DNA from: Tenggerimyces flavus
GTDB lineage: Bacteria > Actinomycetota > Actinomycetes > Propionibacteriales > Actinopolymorphaceae
Reading direction: 5' to 3'
Assembly: GCF_016907715.1 (NCBI RefSeq)
Contig: NZ_JAFBCM010000001.1
Coordinates: 6,014,001-6,078,000, forward strand
DNA length: 64,000 nt
A model generated the notes under the pieces. That model was not told where the DNA came from. It ran no database searches and saw nothing but the letters and a program-made list of their open reading frames with translations. Positions 51,943 through 60,341 of the stretch are shown here, one piece after another; position 1 is the first letter of the stretch; each line of letters opens with the position of its first letter. The translations under genes and the position numbers were made by a program.

Positions 51943-52611
51943 TCAGTCGGACGATCCGGTCGCCTTCAGGTACGCGAGGACGGCCATCACGCGCCGGCTC
52001 ACCTCGTGTTCGTCGACCAGACCGAGCTTCTGGAAGACCGCTCCGATGTGCTTCTCGACGGCTCGGTCGCTCATGAACAACGTCTTCGCGATCGTCGCGT
52101 TGTTCCGGCCGGTGGCCATCTCGTGGAGCACTTCTCGTTCGCGATCGGTCAAGCCCAGAAGCGGAACGTCGCTCCGCCTCCGCGCGAGCAGCGCCTCGAC
52201 CACCAGCGGATCGAGCACCGACCCCCCGCGCGCTACCTCGCGAAGTGCCCTGACGAGCTCGTCGAGATCGGTCACTCTCTCCTTGAGCAGGTAGCCCATC
52301 CCCGCCACACCGCCGGCCAGCAGTTCGAAGACGTAGTCCTCCTCGACGTACTGCGACAGGACGACGACGCCGATGCCAGGGTGGTCGGACCGGATCCGCT
52401 TCGCGGCCTCGATGCCCTCGTTCGTATGGGTGGGCGGCATGCGGATGTCAGTCAGTACGACGTCCGGGCCGTTGTCGGTGACCGCCCTGAGGAGGGAGTC
52501 CGCTTCGGTCGCGACGGCGACGACCTCGATGCCCTCGACCTCGGCCAGCAGCGAGGTCAAGCCCTCACGAACCAGGTAGTTGTCGTCGGCGAAGACCACG
52601 CGAAGCGCCAC
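51943..52611 (-). CDS. NarL/FixJ-type response regulator
   Basis: The 222-residue protein starts at GTG 52611. The receiver domain has the acid pair at DD 9-10, phospho-acceptor Asp55 in VVLTDIRMPP, and Lys in GYLLKERV. A LuxR-type helix-turn-helix follows (LTDREREVLHEMATGRNNAT, MSDRAVEKHIGAVFQKLGL). It is the first gene of an operon with the two kinase genes. The divergent DUF4386-NmrA operon (start 52799) lies just 187 bases away and is a likely target. Confidence 0.9.
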   Translation of the reverse strand: MALRVVFADDNYLVREGLTSLLAEVEGIEVVAVATEADSLLRAVTDNGPDVVLTDIRMPPTHTNEGIEAAKRIRSDHPGIGVVVLSQYVEEDYVFELLAGGVAGMGYLLKERVTDLDELVRALREVARGGSVLDPLVVEALLARRRSDVPLLGLTDREREVLHEMATGRNNATIAKTLFMSDRAVEKHIGAVFQKLGLVDEHEVSRRVMAVLAYLKATGSSD

Positions 52612-52798
52612 GTTCGTGACTCTAGCGACGACTCCCCCGGCCCGTGCCGTTCTCGTGCTTTCACTGGGTGGGGCAGGCCGCACTCGTGGTGGGGCTGACC
52701 CCCGCGGCCGTACTGCCTGCCCCATCGTGGCGAGCCTCGCTTCTTTTCTAACGTCAGTGGTGCGGCCAGTCCGCAGCCCCAGCGTTGAAAGGAAAGTT

Positions 52799-53416
52799 AT
52801 GTCTAGAAGGAAGATCGCGGTCACCGTCGGCATCTTGTTCGTCGTCCAGATGGTCACCGCCATGTTCGGGACCTCGTTGATCCAGGCGTTCGTGGACGGT
52901 GACACCGCAAGAGCGCCACTGACCCTCGGCGTTCTGCTGATGATGTGCTCCGGAGTCGCTGTCGTGGGCATCGGCATCCTGATGTACCAGGTGCTGAAGG
53001 ACGTCAACCGACGGTTGGCGATTTGGTATCCGGTGCTGCGGATCGTCGAGTTCGCCGTCTCCGCCGCGTGCGGCGTCTACATCCTGACGGAGCTCCAGGT
53101 GGTCCCGAACCACATGTTGTGGGTGTACATCCCGACCGGTATCGGTGGACTTGTCCTTACCTACTTGCTCTTCGTGTCGCGGCTGGTTCCGCGGCCGATC
53201 GCCGTTCTCGGCATCGTCGGCTATGCCGTGCTCTCGTTGGGAGTGCCGCTGGACCTCCTCGGCGTCCTCGACCTGAACGCCGGTCTCGGCCTCGCGTTGC
53301 TCGCGCCAGGTGGACTGTTCGAGGTCGTGGTCCTGCCGATCTGGTTGATCGCGAAGGGCTTCCGTACGCCGACCTCGGCGCCTCAGCTCGACCGCTCACT
53401 GTCTCTCTCCAGATAA
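52799..53416 (+). CDS. DUF4386-type multi-pass membrane protein
   Basis: The 205-residue protein starts at ATG 52799 with AAAGGAAA upstream. It has six hydrophobic segments (TVGILFVVQMVTAMFGTSLI, LGVLLMMCSGVAVVGIGILM, VLRIVEFAVSAACGVYILTE and others) and the family landmark VLKDVNRRLAIWYPVLRIVE. DUF4386 proteins have no assigned role. It is 11 bases before the NmrA-like gene. Divergent location suggests control by the neighbouring two-component system. Confidence 0.82.
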   Translation: MSRRKIAVTVGILFVVQMVTAMFGTSLIQAFVDGDTARAPLTLGVLLMMCSGVAVVGIGILMYQVLKDVNRRLAIWYPVLRIVEFAVSAACGVYILTELQVVPNHMLWVYIPTGIGGLVLTYLLFVSRLVPRPIAVLGIVGYAVLSLGVPLDLLGVLDLNAGLGLALLAPGGLFEVVVLPIWLIAKGFRTPTSAPQLDRSLSLSR

Positions 53417-53427
53417 GGAAATCACTG

Positions 53428-54141
53428 ATGAACTCCACACCAGCAAGGCTGAAGGTCTGCATCGTCGGAGCGTCCGGGAAGCTGGGCCAGTACATGGTGC
53501 GACACGCCCTCGACCGCGGCTACGAGGTCGTCGGCGTCTGTCGAGAAGCAAGCGTCGACAAGCTCGACGCGTTCAAGGACCGCATCACGATCGTTCCGGG
53601 AGCGACGGACGACCGCGAGGTCATCAAGCGTGCGGTCGCCGGTTGCGACGCCGTCCTCACAGTGCTGGTCCCGCGCGGGGTCCACAACTACTCCACCGGT
53701 ACTGCGCAGGCCGTCCTCGACTATGCCCGTCCGGCCGCTCGGCTGATGTTCTCCTGTGGCTATCACATCAGCCGCGACGGCCAGGACGTGTACTCGTGGA
53801 AGGTCAAGGCGCTCGTGAGCGTGGTCGGCAGGCTCGCGCGACTCGCTCGCCTCGTCGACCTCGAGGACCAGGTGGAAGCGTGCCGGCGGGTCTTCGCCAG
53901 CGACACGCAGTGGACTGTCGTACGCGGAAGCGACCTCGAGGAGGGCGACAGCCAGGGGCTGCCCGTCTGGAGCCGCCACGTGGGCGACCCCATCCTGAAG
54001 AGCAACCTCACCCGCCGCGTCGACTTCGCGCTTTTCATGGTCGACGCGATCGTGAACGACTCCCTCGTGCACGAGGCGCCCGCGATCGTCGGCTGCCAGA
54101 CACCCTCGGCTCTGGCGTACGCCGTCACGTCACCTCGGTGA
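53428..54141 (+). CDS. NAD(P)-binding NmrA-like/short-chain reductase-like protein
   Basis: The 237-residue protein starts at ATG 53428 behind AAGGAA. It has an N-terminal Rossmann motif (KVCIVGASGKLGQYMVRHAL), a second-strand basic residue (GVCREAS) and a region ATDDREVIKRAVAGCDAVLT typical of atypical SDRs of the NmrA/BVR-B type. The classic Tyr-x-x-x-Lys may be SWKVKALVS, so catalysis is doubtful. Such proteins act as redox sensors or reductases in the cytosol. It is co-transcribed with the DUF4386 gene. Confidence 0.8.
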   Translation: MNSTPARLKVCIVGASGKLGQYMVRHALDRGYEVVGVCREASVDKLDAFKDRITIVPGATDDREVIKRAVAGCDAVLTVLVPRGVHNYSTGTAQAVLDYARPAARLMFSCGYHISRDGQDVYSWKVKALVSVVGRLARLARLVDLEDQVEACRRVFASDTQWTVVRGSDLEEGDSQGLPVWSRHVGDPILKSNLTRRVDFALFMVDAIVNDSLVHEAPAIVGCQTPSALAYAVTSPR

Positions 54142-54288
54142 CGCGGCCCGACCGCCTCGTTGTCGCCGGCCTCCGTCGATTGCTGGAGGTCGGCGCGGGC
54201 CCGTTTCGTCTCTCGCCGTTCGGTCGGTCGTCAGGTCCGGGCCAACCATTCGTGCGGTCCGAGGGGTCGTGCTCGTGAGCCAGATGCT

Positions 54289-54321
54289 GTTAACTCTGTG
54301 TTCATCGTGCGTTAACGATCG
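54289..54321 (+). promoter_or_regulatory. PHO-box-like triple direct repeat
   Basis: Three adjacent 11-base units GTTAACTCTGT (54289), GTTCATCGTGC (54300) and GTTAACGATCG (54311) follow each other exactly in register, 26 bases before the PhoX-type gene. Actinomycete PhoP boxes are 11-base direct repeats of the form GTTCACC-N4. This predicts phosphate-starvation control of the phosphatase. Confidence 0.6.
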
Positions 54322-54347
54322 ACCGGACCGCTTCCCGAGGAGTCGTC

Positions 54348-55736
54348 ATGCCATCGTCGCGCCGCCAGTTCCTGACCCGAGCCGCGGGCACCGGAGTCGC
54401 CGTCGCCCTCGCCGGATCCGTCGATGCTCTGTTCGCCGCCCAGCCGGCGGCCGGCACGTCCGGACCACCGACCGGGTACGGACCGCTCCTCCCCGACCCG
54501 GACGGCATCTTGGACCTGCCCCGCGGCTTCCGGTACAAGATCCTGTCCCGCGAGGGGACCATCCGGCCGGACGGGCTGCCAGTGCCGAGCCGCTTCGACG
54601 GCATGGGCGCGTTCCGTGCCCGCCGGCACGGCGCCCGGCTGGTGCGCAACCACGAGTGCTCGCCGACGTCGCGGATCAAGGTGCAGGCGCCGCCGGAGCG
54701 GACGTACGACCCGGGCGGCGCCGGCGGCACCAGCACGCTGGTGATCGACCGGCGCGGCAACGCCGAGTCGGAGTACGTCAGCCTCGGCGGGACAGCGATC
54801 AACTGCTCCGGCGGTCCCTCACCGTGGGACACCTGGCTGACCTGCGAGGAGACCGAGGCCAAGGCCGGAGACACCGGCTACACCAAGGACCACGGCTTCA
54901 TCTTCGAGGTGGACCCGTACGACGACCGGCGCAACGAGTACCCGACGCCGCTGCGGTCGATGGGCCGGTTCCAGCACGAAGCGGTCGCCGTCGACCCCCA
55001 CACCGGGATCGTCTACGAGACCGAGGACGCGTTCGTCGCGCCGCTCGGCAGCTTCTACCGCTTCCTGCCGGAGCAGCCCTGTCGCGGTTGGGGCAGCCTG
55101 CGCGCCGGCGGCGAGCTGCAGGCGCTGCACGTACCGGACCTGCCGGACCTGTCGGTGGTCCAGGAGGCGGGCGAGGTGTTCGGCGGCGTCTCCTGGATGA
55201 CGGTGCCGGATCCGCTGGCCACCTCGGAGTCCGTACGCGCGCAGGACTACCCGAAGCCGATCACCGGCGGCTACAAGATCGAGGGCGCCTGGTGGGGTGA
55301 ACGGGACCGCTGCGTGTACTTCGTCTCGTCGTTCGCCCGCACCGAGCTCGGCCCGGCGATGAACCACGACGGCCAGGTGTGGAAGTACAACCCGCGGCGC
55401 AAGACCCTGCGGCTCGAGGTGATCTTCACCCGGCCGACGCCCGGTCCGGAGAACCCGGAGTTCGACGCCCCGGACAACATCTGCATGTCGCCGTACGGCG
55501 GCCTGATGATGTGCGAGGACGGCATCGGCGACGCGTACATGCTCGGCACCACCCGCGACGGCGAGGTCTTCCACTTCGCCCGCAACCGGGTGAACAACGG
55601 GACTCCCTCCGAGCCTGCCTATGGCGAGCTCGCCGGTGTGGGGTTCTCCGCTGACGGCCGGACGATGTTCTTCAACATCTACGACCCCGGCATGACCATC
55701 GCCGTCACCGGCCCCTGGAACCGCCTTCGCGACTGA
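54348..55736 (+). CDS. Tat-secreted PhoX-type alkaline phosphatase (DUF839)
   Basis: The 462-residue protein starts at ATG 54348. The Tat signal is SRRQFLTRAAGTGVAVALAG (residues 4-23). The mature part has the DUF839/PhoX pattern: DLPRGFRYKILSREG, DGMGAFRA, LVRNHEC, GGTSTLVID, WDTWLTCEET, GRFQHEAVAVDP, and DAPDNICMSPYGGLMMCEDG, whose acidic and Cys/His residues bind calcium and iron in PhoX. It releases phosphate from organic esters outside the cell. A PHO-box-like repeat precedes it. The isochorismatase gene follows after 15 bases. Confidence 0.87.
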   Translation: MPSSRRQFLTRAAGTGVAVALAGSVDALFAAQPAAGTSGPPTGYGPLLPDPDGILDLPRGFRYKILSREGTIRPDGLPVPSRFDGMGAFRARRHGARLVRNHECSPTSRIKVQAPPERTYDPGGAGGTSTLVIDRRGNAESEYVSLGGTAINCSGGPSPWDTWLTCEETEAKAGDTGYTKDHGFIFEVDPYDDRRNEYPTPLRSMGRFQHEAVAVDPHTGIVYETEDAFVAPLGSFYRFLPEQPCRGWGSLRAGGELQALHVPDLPDLSVVQEAGEVFGGVSWMTVPDPLATSESVRAQDYPKPITGGYKIEGAWWGERDRCVYFVSSFARTELGPAMNHDGQVWKYNPRRKTLRLEVIFTRPTPGPENPEFDAPDNICMSPYGGLMMCEDGIGDAYMLGTTRDGEVFHFARNRVNNGTPSEPAYGELAGVGFSADGRTMFFNIYDPGMTIAVTGPWNRLRD

Positions 55737-55751
55737 CGCTTTACTGGCGGA

Positions 55752-56342
55752 GTGCGACTGCTGAGCGTCGACTTCCAGAACGACTTCGTCTCCCCGGGCG
55801 GGGTGCACTACCGCGGCCAGCCCTGCGTCGGGTTCGTCACGGACACCGTGGTGCCGTACGCCCGCGCGCACGGCCTCGCGGTGGCTGAGATCGTCTCCGA
55901 CTACCGCACCCCGGGCGGTGACTCCGCCGATGTCACCTGCGTGCCTGGGCAGTGGGGGTTCGAGTCCGCGATCGCCGCGGCCGTGAAGCCCGCCGCGCCG
56001 TGGGTGAAGGCGTCCATCGCGCCGACCTGGGTCCGCGACGGCGGCGGTCTCGCGGACGCCGTCCCGGGGCCAGAGCGGCCCGATCCCTCGGGGTTCACGG
56101 CCTGGTTGGACGCGACGATCGGTCCGCCGGCGAGCGACGAACCGATCGTCATCGTGGGGTTGGTGTTGGAGGTCTGCGTGCTGGCCAGCCTCATCGACGT
56201 CAGGCTGCGCGGCTATCCCGCCGTGGTGTTGGCCGAAGGCGTCGACACCTACGACGGAGACCAGCGACGCAAGCAGGAGTTCCTCGACACCCTCGCCGGC
56301 TTCTGGGGACAACCGATGACCTGGAGCCAGCTCACGAGTTGA
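55752..56342 (+). CDS. Isochorismatase-family cysteine hydrolase
   Basis: The 196-residue protein starts at GTG 55752 with a weak GGCGGA site. It keeps the catalytic triad of the family: Asp in LSVDFQNDFVSPGG, Lys in WVKASIAP and Cys in VGLVLEVCVLASL, together with metal-ligand candidates. Members include nicotinamidases and pyrazinamidases. The inserted stretch GGDSADVTCVPGQWGFE is also nicotinamidase-like. It lies 15 bases behind the phosphatase gene and may be co-transcribed; a functional link is not obvious. It overlaps the convergent DoxX gene by 11 bases. Confidence 0.82.
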   Translation: MRLLSVDFQNDFVSPGGVHYRGQPCVGFVTDTVVPYARAHGLAVAEIVSDYRTPGGDSADVTCVPGQWGFESAIAAAVKPAAPWVKASIAPTWVRDGGGLADAVPGPERPDPSGFTAWLDATIGPPASDEPIVIVGLVLEVCVLASLIDVRLRGYPAVVLAEGVDTYDGDQRRKQEFLDTLAGFWGQPMTWSQLTS

Positions 56343-56724
56343 GTGGTCTACGGCTCCGCCAGGAGACCACGGCGATGGCCGCGGCGACCGCGAGGTAGGC
56401 GAGCGGAACGACCGGGCTGATGTGCAGGGCCACGACGTTGGTGACGGCCGCACTCGCGAGCAGGGCGACGAGACCCAACGCGGCCAGAAAACGCAGCGGG
56501 CGGATGAACAGACCGATCGCGCCGGCGAGCTCGAGCCCACCGACGAGGATCCGCAGCGGATCGCCGCCACCGATGTCGTGGAACATCGTGACCATCGTCG
56601 GATCGGCGATGAGCTTCGGTATGGCCCCGCCCGCGAGCAGAAGGGCGAGAACGATGCGTCCGGCCAGGAAGAGGATTCTCCCCGTGCGGTTGCGGGTGAC
56701 GACGGGAGCGGTGGTTGCGGTCAC
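56332..56724 (-). CDS. DoxX-family membrane protein
   Basis: The 130-residue protein has four hydrophobic helices (ILFLAGRIVLALLLAGGAIP, LRILVGGLELAGAIGLFI, LAALGLVALLASAAVTNVVA, PLAYLAVAAAIAVVSW) and the DoxX pattern with KLIADPTM and the GGLELAGAIGLF core. DoxX-like proteins are thiosulfate oxidoreductase subunits or thiol-stress factors; most are uncharacterised. It is divergent from the epoxide hydrolase gene, and 190 bases between them hold three TTAGG-containing direct motifs. Confidence 0.82.
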   Translation of the reverse strand: MTATTAPVVTRNRTGRILFLAGRIVLALLLAGGAIPKLIADPTMVTMFHDIGGGDPLRILVGGLELAGAIGLFIRPLRFLAALGLVALLASAAVTNVVALHISPVVPLAYLAVAAAIAVVSWRSRRPLNS

Positions 56725-56913
56725 GATGGCCTCCGATGCGAGAGCTCGAACACGTGCCTCGCACGTTAGGCGCGTACGCCCCGGCTCCGAATCCGTCGCC
56801 AGTTAGGCATCTGTCCCGGGCGAAACCTGCCACTTAGGTAGGGCGGGCTGTCGAAATCGCGGTCTCGGCTCCGACGTCTCCTGTGTTGACGTCGCGAACG
56901 AGAGGATCCCCCG

Positions 56914-58027
56914 ATGACAGAGCTCCGCCCGTTCCGGATCGAGGTGCCCGACGCGGACCTCGCCGACCTGGCCGACCGGCTGGCGCGCGTGCGCTGGGCG
57001 CCGGAGCCGTCCGGCGGCGACACCGGGTACGGCGTCTCCGTCGCCACCGTGCGCGAGCTCGTGGAGCACTGGCGCGAGCGCTACGACTGGCGGCGCTGGG
57101 AGGCCCAGATCAACGCGTACGACCAGTTCACGACCACGATCGACGGCACCACCGTGCACTTCCTGCACGTCCGGTCGCCCGAACCGAATGCGCTCCCGCT
57201 CGTGCTGAGCCATGGCTGGCCGGGCACGTTCGTCGAGTACCTGGACGTGATCGGTCCTCTGACCGACCCGCGGGTGCACGGACTCGATCCGGCGATCGCG
57301 TTCGACCTGGTGATCCCGTCGCTGCCCGGTTTCGGCTTCTCCGGCCCGACGCCCGACCTCGGCTGGGGACCGCGCCGCATCGCCGAGGCCTGGGCCGTGC
57401 TGATGGCTCGGTTGGGCTACTCGCGATACGGGGCCCGTGGGCAACGACTGGGGCTCGTTCATCTCCGCCGAGCTCGGCCGGGTCGAGCCGACGCGGCTGG
57501 TGGGTGCGCACGTCACGCAGGTCTGGCCGACTCCGCCAGCGGACGAGCCGGACTGGGCCGATCACCTGACCGGGCGGGACGTGGAGGTCCTGGCGGACTT
57601 CCAGTACACGTTGGGCAAACGCGCGTCGTACGGCCTGGTCCACGGTCAGCAACCGCAGACGCTCGCCCACGCGCTGTCCGACTCCCCGGTGGGGCTGCTC
57701 GGCTGGAACGCGCAGGTGATGGGCGGGCTCGATCCGGAGATCCTGCTCACGCACGTGACGATCCACTGGCTGACCGGCACCGCGGGGTCGTCGATCCGCA
57801 TCTACGCCGAGCATCCGCGCGAGCCCGTACCCACCACGCCCACGACCGTCCCGCTCGGCGCCGCCCTGTTCCCCGGCGACCTCGGCTCGATCCGTCACCT
57901 CGCCGAGCGCGCACATTCCCGGATCGTGTCGTGGAACGAGTACGACCGCGGCGGCCACTACGCGACCCACGACGCCCCCGACCTGTGGCTCGCCGACCTC
58001 CGCACCTTCTTCAGCACCGTGGCGTGA
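56914..58027 (+). pseudogene. Epoxide hydrolase gene with a frameshift at the catalytic site
   Basis: The first frame (from ATG 56914) encodes the N-terminal EHN domain and the start of the alpha/beta hydrolase fold (LRPFRIEVPDADLADLADRL, LVLSHGWPGTFVEYLDVIGP, LPGFGFSGP), ending in YGARG. The continuation NDWGSFISAELGR, TIHWLTGTAGSSIRIYAEHP and YDRGGHYATHDAPDLWLADL lies in another frame. One surplus G in 57439-57441 explains it. The break is beside the nucleophile Asp of GNDWGS. Joined length would be about 370 residues, normal for microsomal-type epoxide hydrolases; all catalytic residues (Asp, Tyr, His) are present. Confidence 0.85.
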
Positions 58028-58092
58028 TGGGTCCTAGGAGCGTTGAGCTTGCCGCCGCGCCCACGCAGCCGTCACCCACTGATCGGCTTCGG

Positions 58093-58761
58093 TCAGGCCT
58101 TCGGCTGGGCGATGTTCGTGCGGGCGTCGGAGACCCAGCCGCTCACCGCATGGGCGCCGGACTCGGTGGCCAACGTCGCTGCCTCGTCGAGCAAGGCGCC
58201 CGCGTCGCTGGTGCGGCCGTCCTCGGCTGCCAGGTACGCCTCGGCGACGAGGTTGGCGGCGACGCCCGCGGTGAAGCCGATCTCGCGTCGGAGGTTCGTG
58301 GACTCGGCGAGGGCCGCGCGGGCGTCGGCGGCGCGGCCGGCGTGCTGGGCCACGAAGGCGAGATGGCGCAACGCGTACGACCTGGTCAGCTCGTCACCGG
58401 ACGCCTCCGCGAGGTCGCGGGCGCGGGCGAACATCGGCTCGGTGTCCGTCTGGTCGCCGCGGATCACCTGGTGGTAGCAGCCCACCCAGAACTGCGCCTC
58501 GGCAGCGCCGCGGGTGTCGTCGAGCGCCTCGTACAGCGCGAGCGCCCGGTCGAACAGGGCGAGCTCGACCGGATCGTCGGTGGGCTGCTCCCCCGCGGCG
58601 CGCGCGGCGAGGAAGCGGGCATGCCGGATCCTGCCGCGGGCCAGCGCGGTGTCAGCCTCGACGGCGTCGAGCGCCCGGTCGGCGACGTTCAGCTCGTCGT
58701 TGGCGCCGGCGAACACCGCCGCCTCGTAGCGCTTCAGCGCCTCGATCAGTCGATCATCCAC
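58093..58761 (-). CDS. TPR-like helical protein
   Basis: The 222-residue protein consists of repeating helix pairs of TPR type (ALFDRALALYEALDDTRGAA, EPMFARARDLAEASGDELTR, LRHLAFVAQHAGRAADARAA, LVAEAYLAAEDGRTSDAGAL). It has no signal peptide, so it is cytoplasmic and probably a protein-protein adaptor. It lies 17 bases after the small secreted protein gene on the same strand. It is of a common actinomycete hypothetical type; no partner can be named. Confidence 0.7.
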   Translation of the reverse strand: MDDRLIEALKRYEAAVFAGANDELNVADRALDAVEADTALARGRIRHARFLAARAAGEQPTDDPVELALFDRALALYEALDDTRGAAEAQFWVGCYHQVIRGDQTDTEPMFARARDLAEASGDELTRSYALRHLAFVAQHAGRAADARAALAESTNLRREIGFTAGVAANLVAEAYLAAEDGRTSDAGALLDEAATLATESGAHAVSGWVSDARTNIAQPKA

Positions 58762-58778
58762 CCGCGCACCCTACGTTG

Positions 58779-59147
58779 CTAGCCGAGTTCCAGCAGGACC
58801 GCCGTGGTGGGCCGGCAAGCCACGCAGCGGAGCCAGAGGCCGACGGCGGTGAGGGTGCCGGCGGGGTTGTAAAGGTTCTGGCAGTGGGCGTCCCATCTGC
58901 CGGTGCTCTCGAGGTAGGTGCCCCGTTCGCGGCACTTCGCGCAGGCGTTGGGGTTCAGGTACTTCGAGTCCCGGTAGAAGTTGGGCGAAGGCGGACCCGC
59001 GTCCACGCAGTTGACGGCCAACGGCGCCACCTCGGCCGGCTGCGCCATGGCAGGCCCCGTACCCACGAGCCCTCCCGCCACCAGTGCGGCGGACATGCCC
59101 GCCAGAACGGTGACCTTCCTGACCCAGGTCTTCATGCCAGCGCTCAT
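58779..59147 (-). CDS. Small secreted Cys-rich protein
   Basis: The 122-residue protein starts at ATG 59147 with AGAGG 6 bases upstream (a second ATG is at 59135). A Sec signal (VTVLAGMSAALVAGGLVGTG, then AMAQP) is followed by a mature part of about 90 residues with six cysteines, in CVDAG, NACAKC, HCQ and RCVAC, all likely in disulphides. I recognise no family. An even cysteine number and a short mature domain resemble small extracellular inhibitors or spore-coat-like proteins, but this is only a comparison. Confidence 0.7.
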   Translation of the reverse strand: MSAGMKTWVRKVTVLAGMSAALVAGGLVGTGPAMAQPAEVAPLAVNCVDAGPPSPNFYRDSKYLNPNACAKCRERGTYLESTGRWDAHCQNLYNPAGTLTAVGLWLRCVACRPTTAVLLELG

Positions 59148-59281
59148 CTGAACCTCTTTCCCTCGCGTGGCATGGATCCTCGCAAAGGGCGCTGGCGCCG
59201 CCATGGCGCGACGGCTGTGGCTGGCCTCGATCTTTCGTCCGGCCCTTGGTTCGACCTGCCTGGCCCGCCCGCCCCCGCCCT

Positions 59282-59317
59282 GGGGCCAATGATCATGTTT
59301 ACCTGATCATTGGCCCC
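59282..59317 (-). terminator. Perfect 14-bp hairpin terminator
   Basis: GGGGCCAATGATCA (59282-59295) pairs with TGATCATTGGCCCC (59304-59317), 8-base loop, with TTT on the plus-strand side. It lies 66 bases after the arginase-type gene and before the secreted protein gene, so it probably ends the arginase operon. Confidence 0.7.
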
Positions 59318-59382
59318 TTTACGTGGGGTGGACGCCAGGTAGAGCGGCCACTGGCCGGGTAAGGCGACCACGATGACCGGCG

Positions 59383-60300
59383 CTACTTGGCGGCAACGAC
59401 CTCGTTCGCCAGGGCTCCGGCGAGCGCCTTGGCGAGTACGCGGGCTGTCGAGCCGTCCGGTTCGCCGTGGTCGGGGTTGAACTCGGCGAACGTCATCCCG
59501 GCGAAGCCCGGGCTCGACACGAACTCCGACAGCGCCGCCATCGCCTCGGTGGTCGTCAGGCCCTTGTTCAGCAGCGGTACGTCGGCGGCGGGCAGGTCGT
59601 AGAAGTCGATCACGTCGACGTCGAAGTGCACGACGAAGCGATCCGCGCCGAGTGCCGCGAGCGCCCGGCGCGCCGAGTGCCGCGGATCGGCCCTCACGTC
59701 CGCGGCCGGGAATCGAGGACTCGGGACCAGACCGTCCCGATCCTCCTCCGGCTCGTCGAACCCGAAGAAGCACAGCCGTTCCGGGCTCAGCAACGGGCGG
59801 CGTGGCCCGAAGCCCGCCAACGCCGAGGCCGTACCCGGCAGGTCGAGCAGGTGCCCGACTCCGAGCCCATCCAGCACGCTCTCGGGATTGTCGGGGTCGT
59901 TGATCAGGTCCTGGCCGCCGTCGAAGTACACCAGCGCCACGTTCTCGTCGGCGGCGACCGCGGCGCTGTAGAGCGCGATCGCCAACGTGCACTCGCCGCC
60001 GACGACGAGCGGCGTCCTGCCGGCCTCGATGATCTGGGAGATGTGGGCTCGGGCGTCGGACAGAACGTCCAACACCTGGCTCAGGTTGTGCGGCCGGCGC
60101 TCGACCGGATGCGGCCTCCATCGCACCACCGGGCGGTCGCCGTAGTCGTCGACCTCGAGCCCGGCCTTGCGCAGAAGCTCCATCAACCCTGCTTGCCGCA
60201 ACGCCGCTGGCGCCTTCTCCTGCCCCGGCCAGTGCGCCGCCGCGCTCGACGGAACTCCCAACAGTCCCCACGATGTCGTGTTCGCGTTCATGCGTTCCAC
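59383..60300 (-). CDS. Arginase-fold (ureohydrolase-like) protein with altered metal ligands
   Basis: The protein has up to 305 residues (ATG 60300; ATG 60291 is the alternative). The arginase fold is recognisable by GGECTLAIALYSAA, VYFDGGQDLIN, HFDVDVIDFYD and FAEFNPDHGEPD. In true arginases the ligands are His (GGDHS), Asp-His-Asp (DAHxD) and Asp-Asp (SxDxDxxDP). Here both histidines are replaced (Cys and Gly), while the four aspartates remain. The enzyme probably binds metal differently or acts on another guanidino or amide substrate. It follows the Fic-like gene by 41 bases in the same operon. Confidence 0.75.
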   Translation of the reverse strand: MERMNANTTSWGLLGVPSSAAAHWPGQEKAPAALRQAGLMELLRKAGLEVDDYGDRPVVRWRPHPVERRPHNLSQVLDVLSDARAHISQIIEAGRTPLVVGGECTLAIALYSAAVAADENVALVYFDGGQDLINDPDNPESVLDGLGVGHLLDLPGTASALAGFGPRRPLLSPERLCFFGFDEPEEDRDGLVPSPRFPAADVRADPRHSARRALAALGADRFVVHFDVDVIDFYDLPAADVPLLNKGLTTTEAMAALSEFVSSPGFAGMTFAEFNPDHGEPDGSTARVLAKALAGALANEVVAAK

Positions 60301-60341
60301 GTTAGGTGGAGTTCCGGACGATCCGCTTCCGGAGCTGGTGG

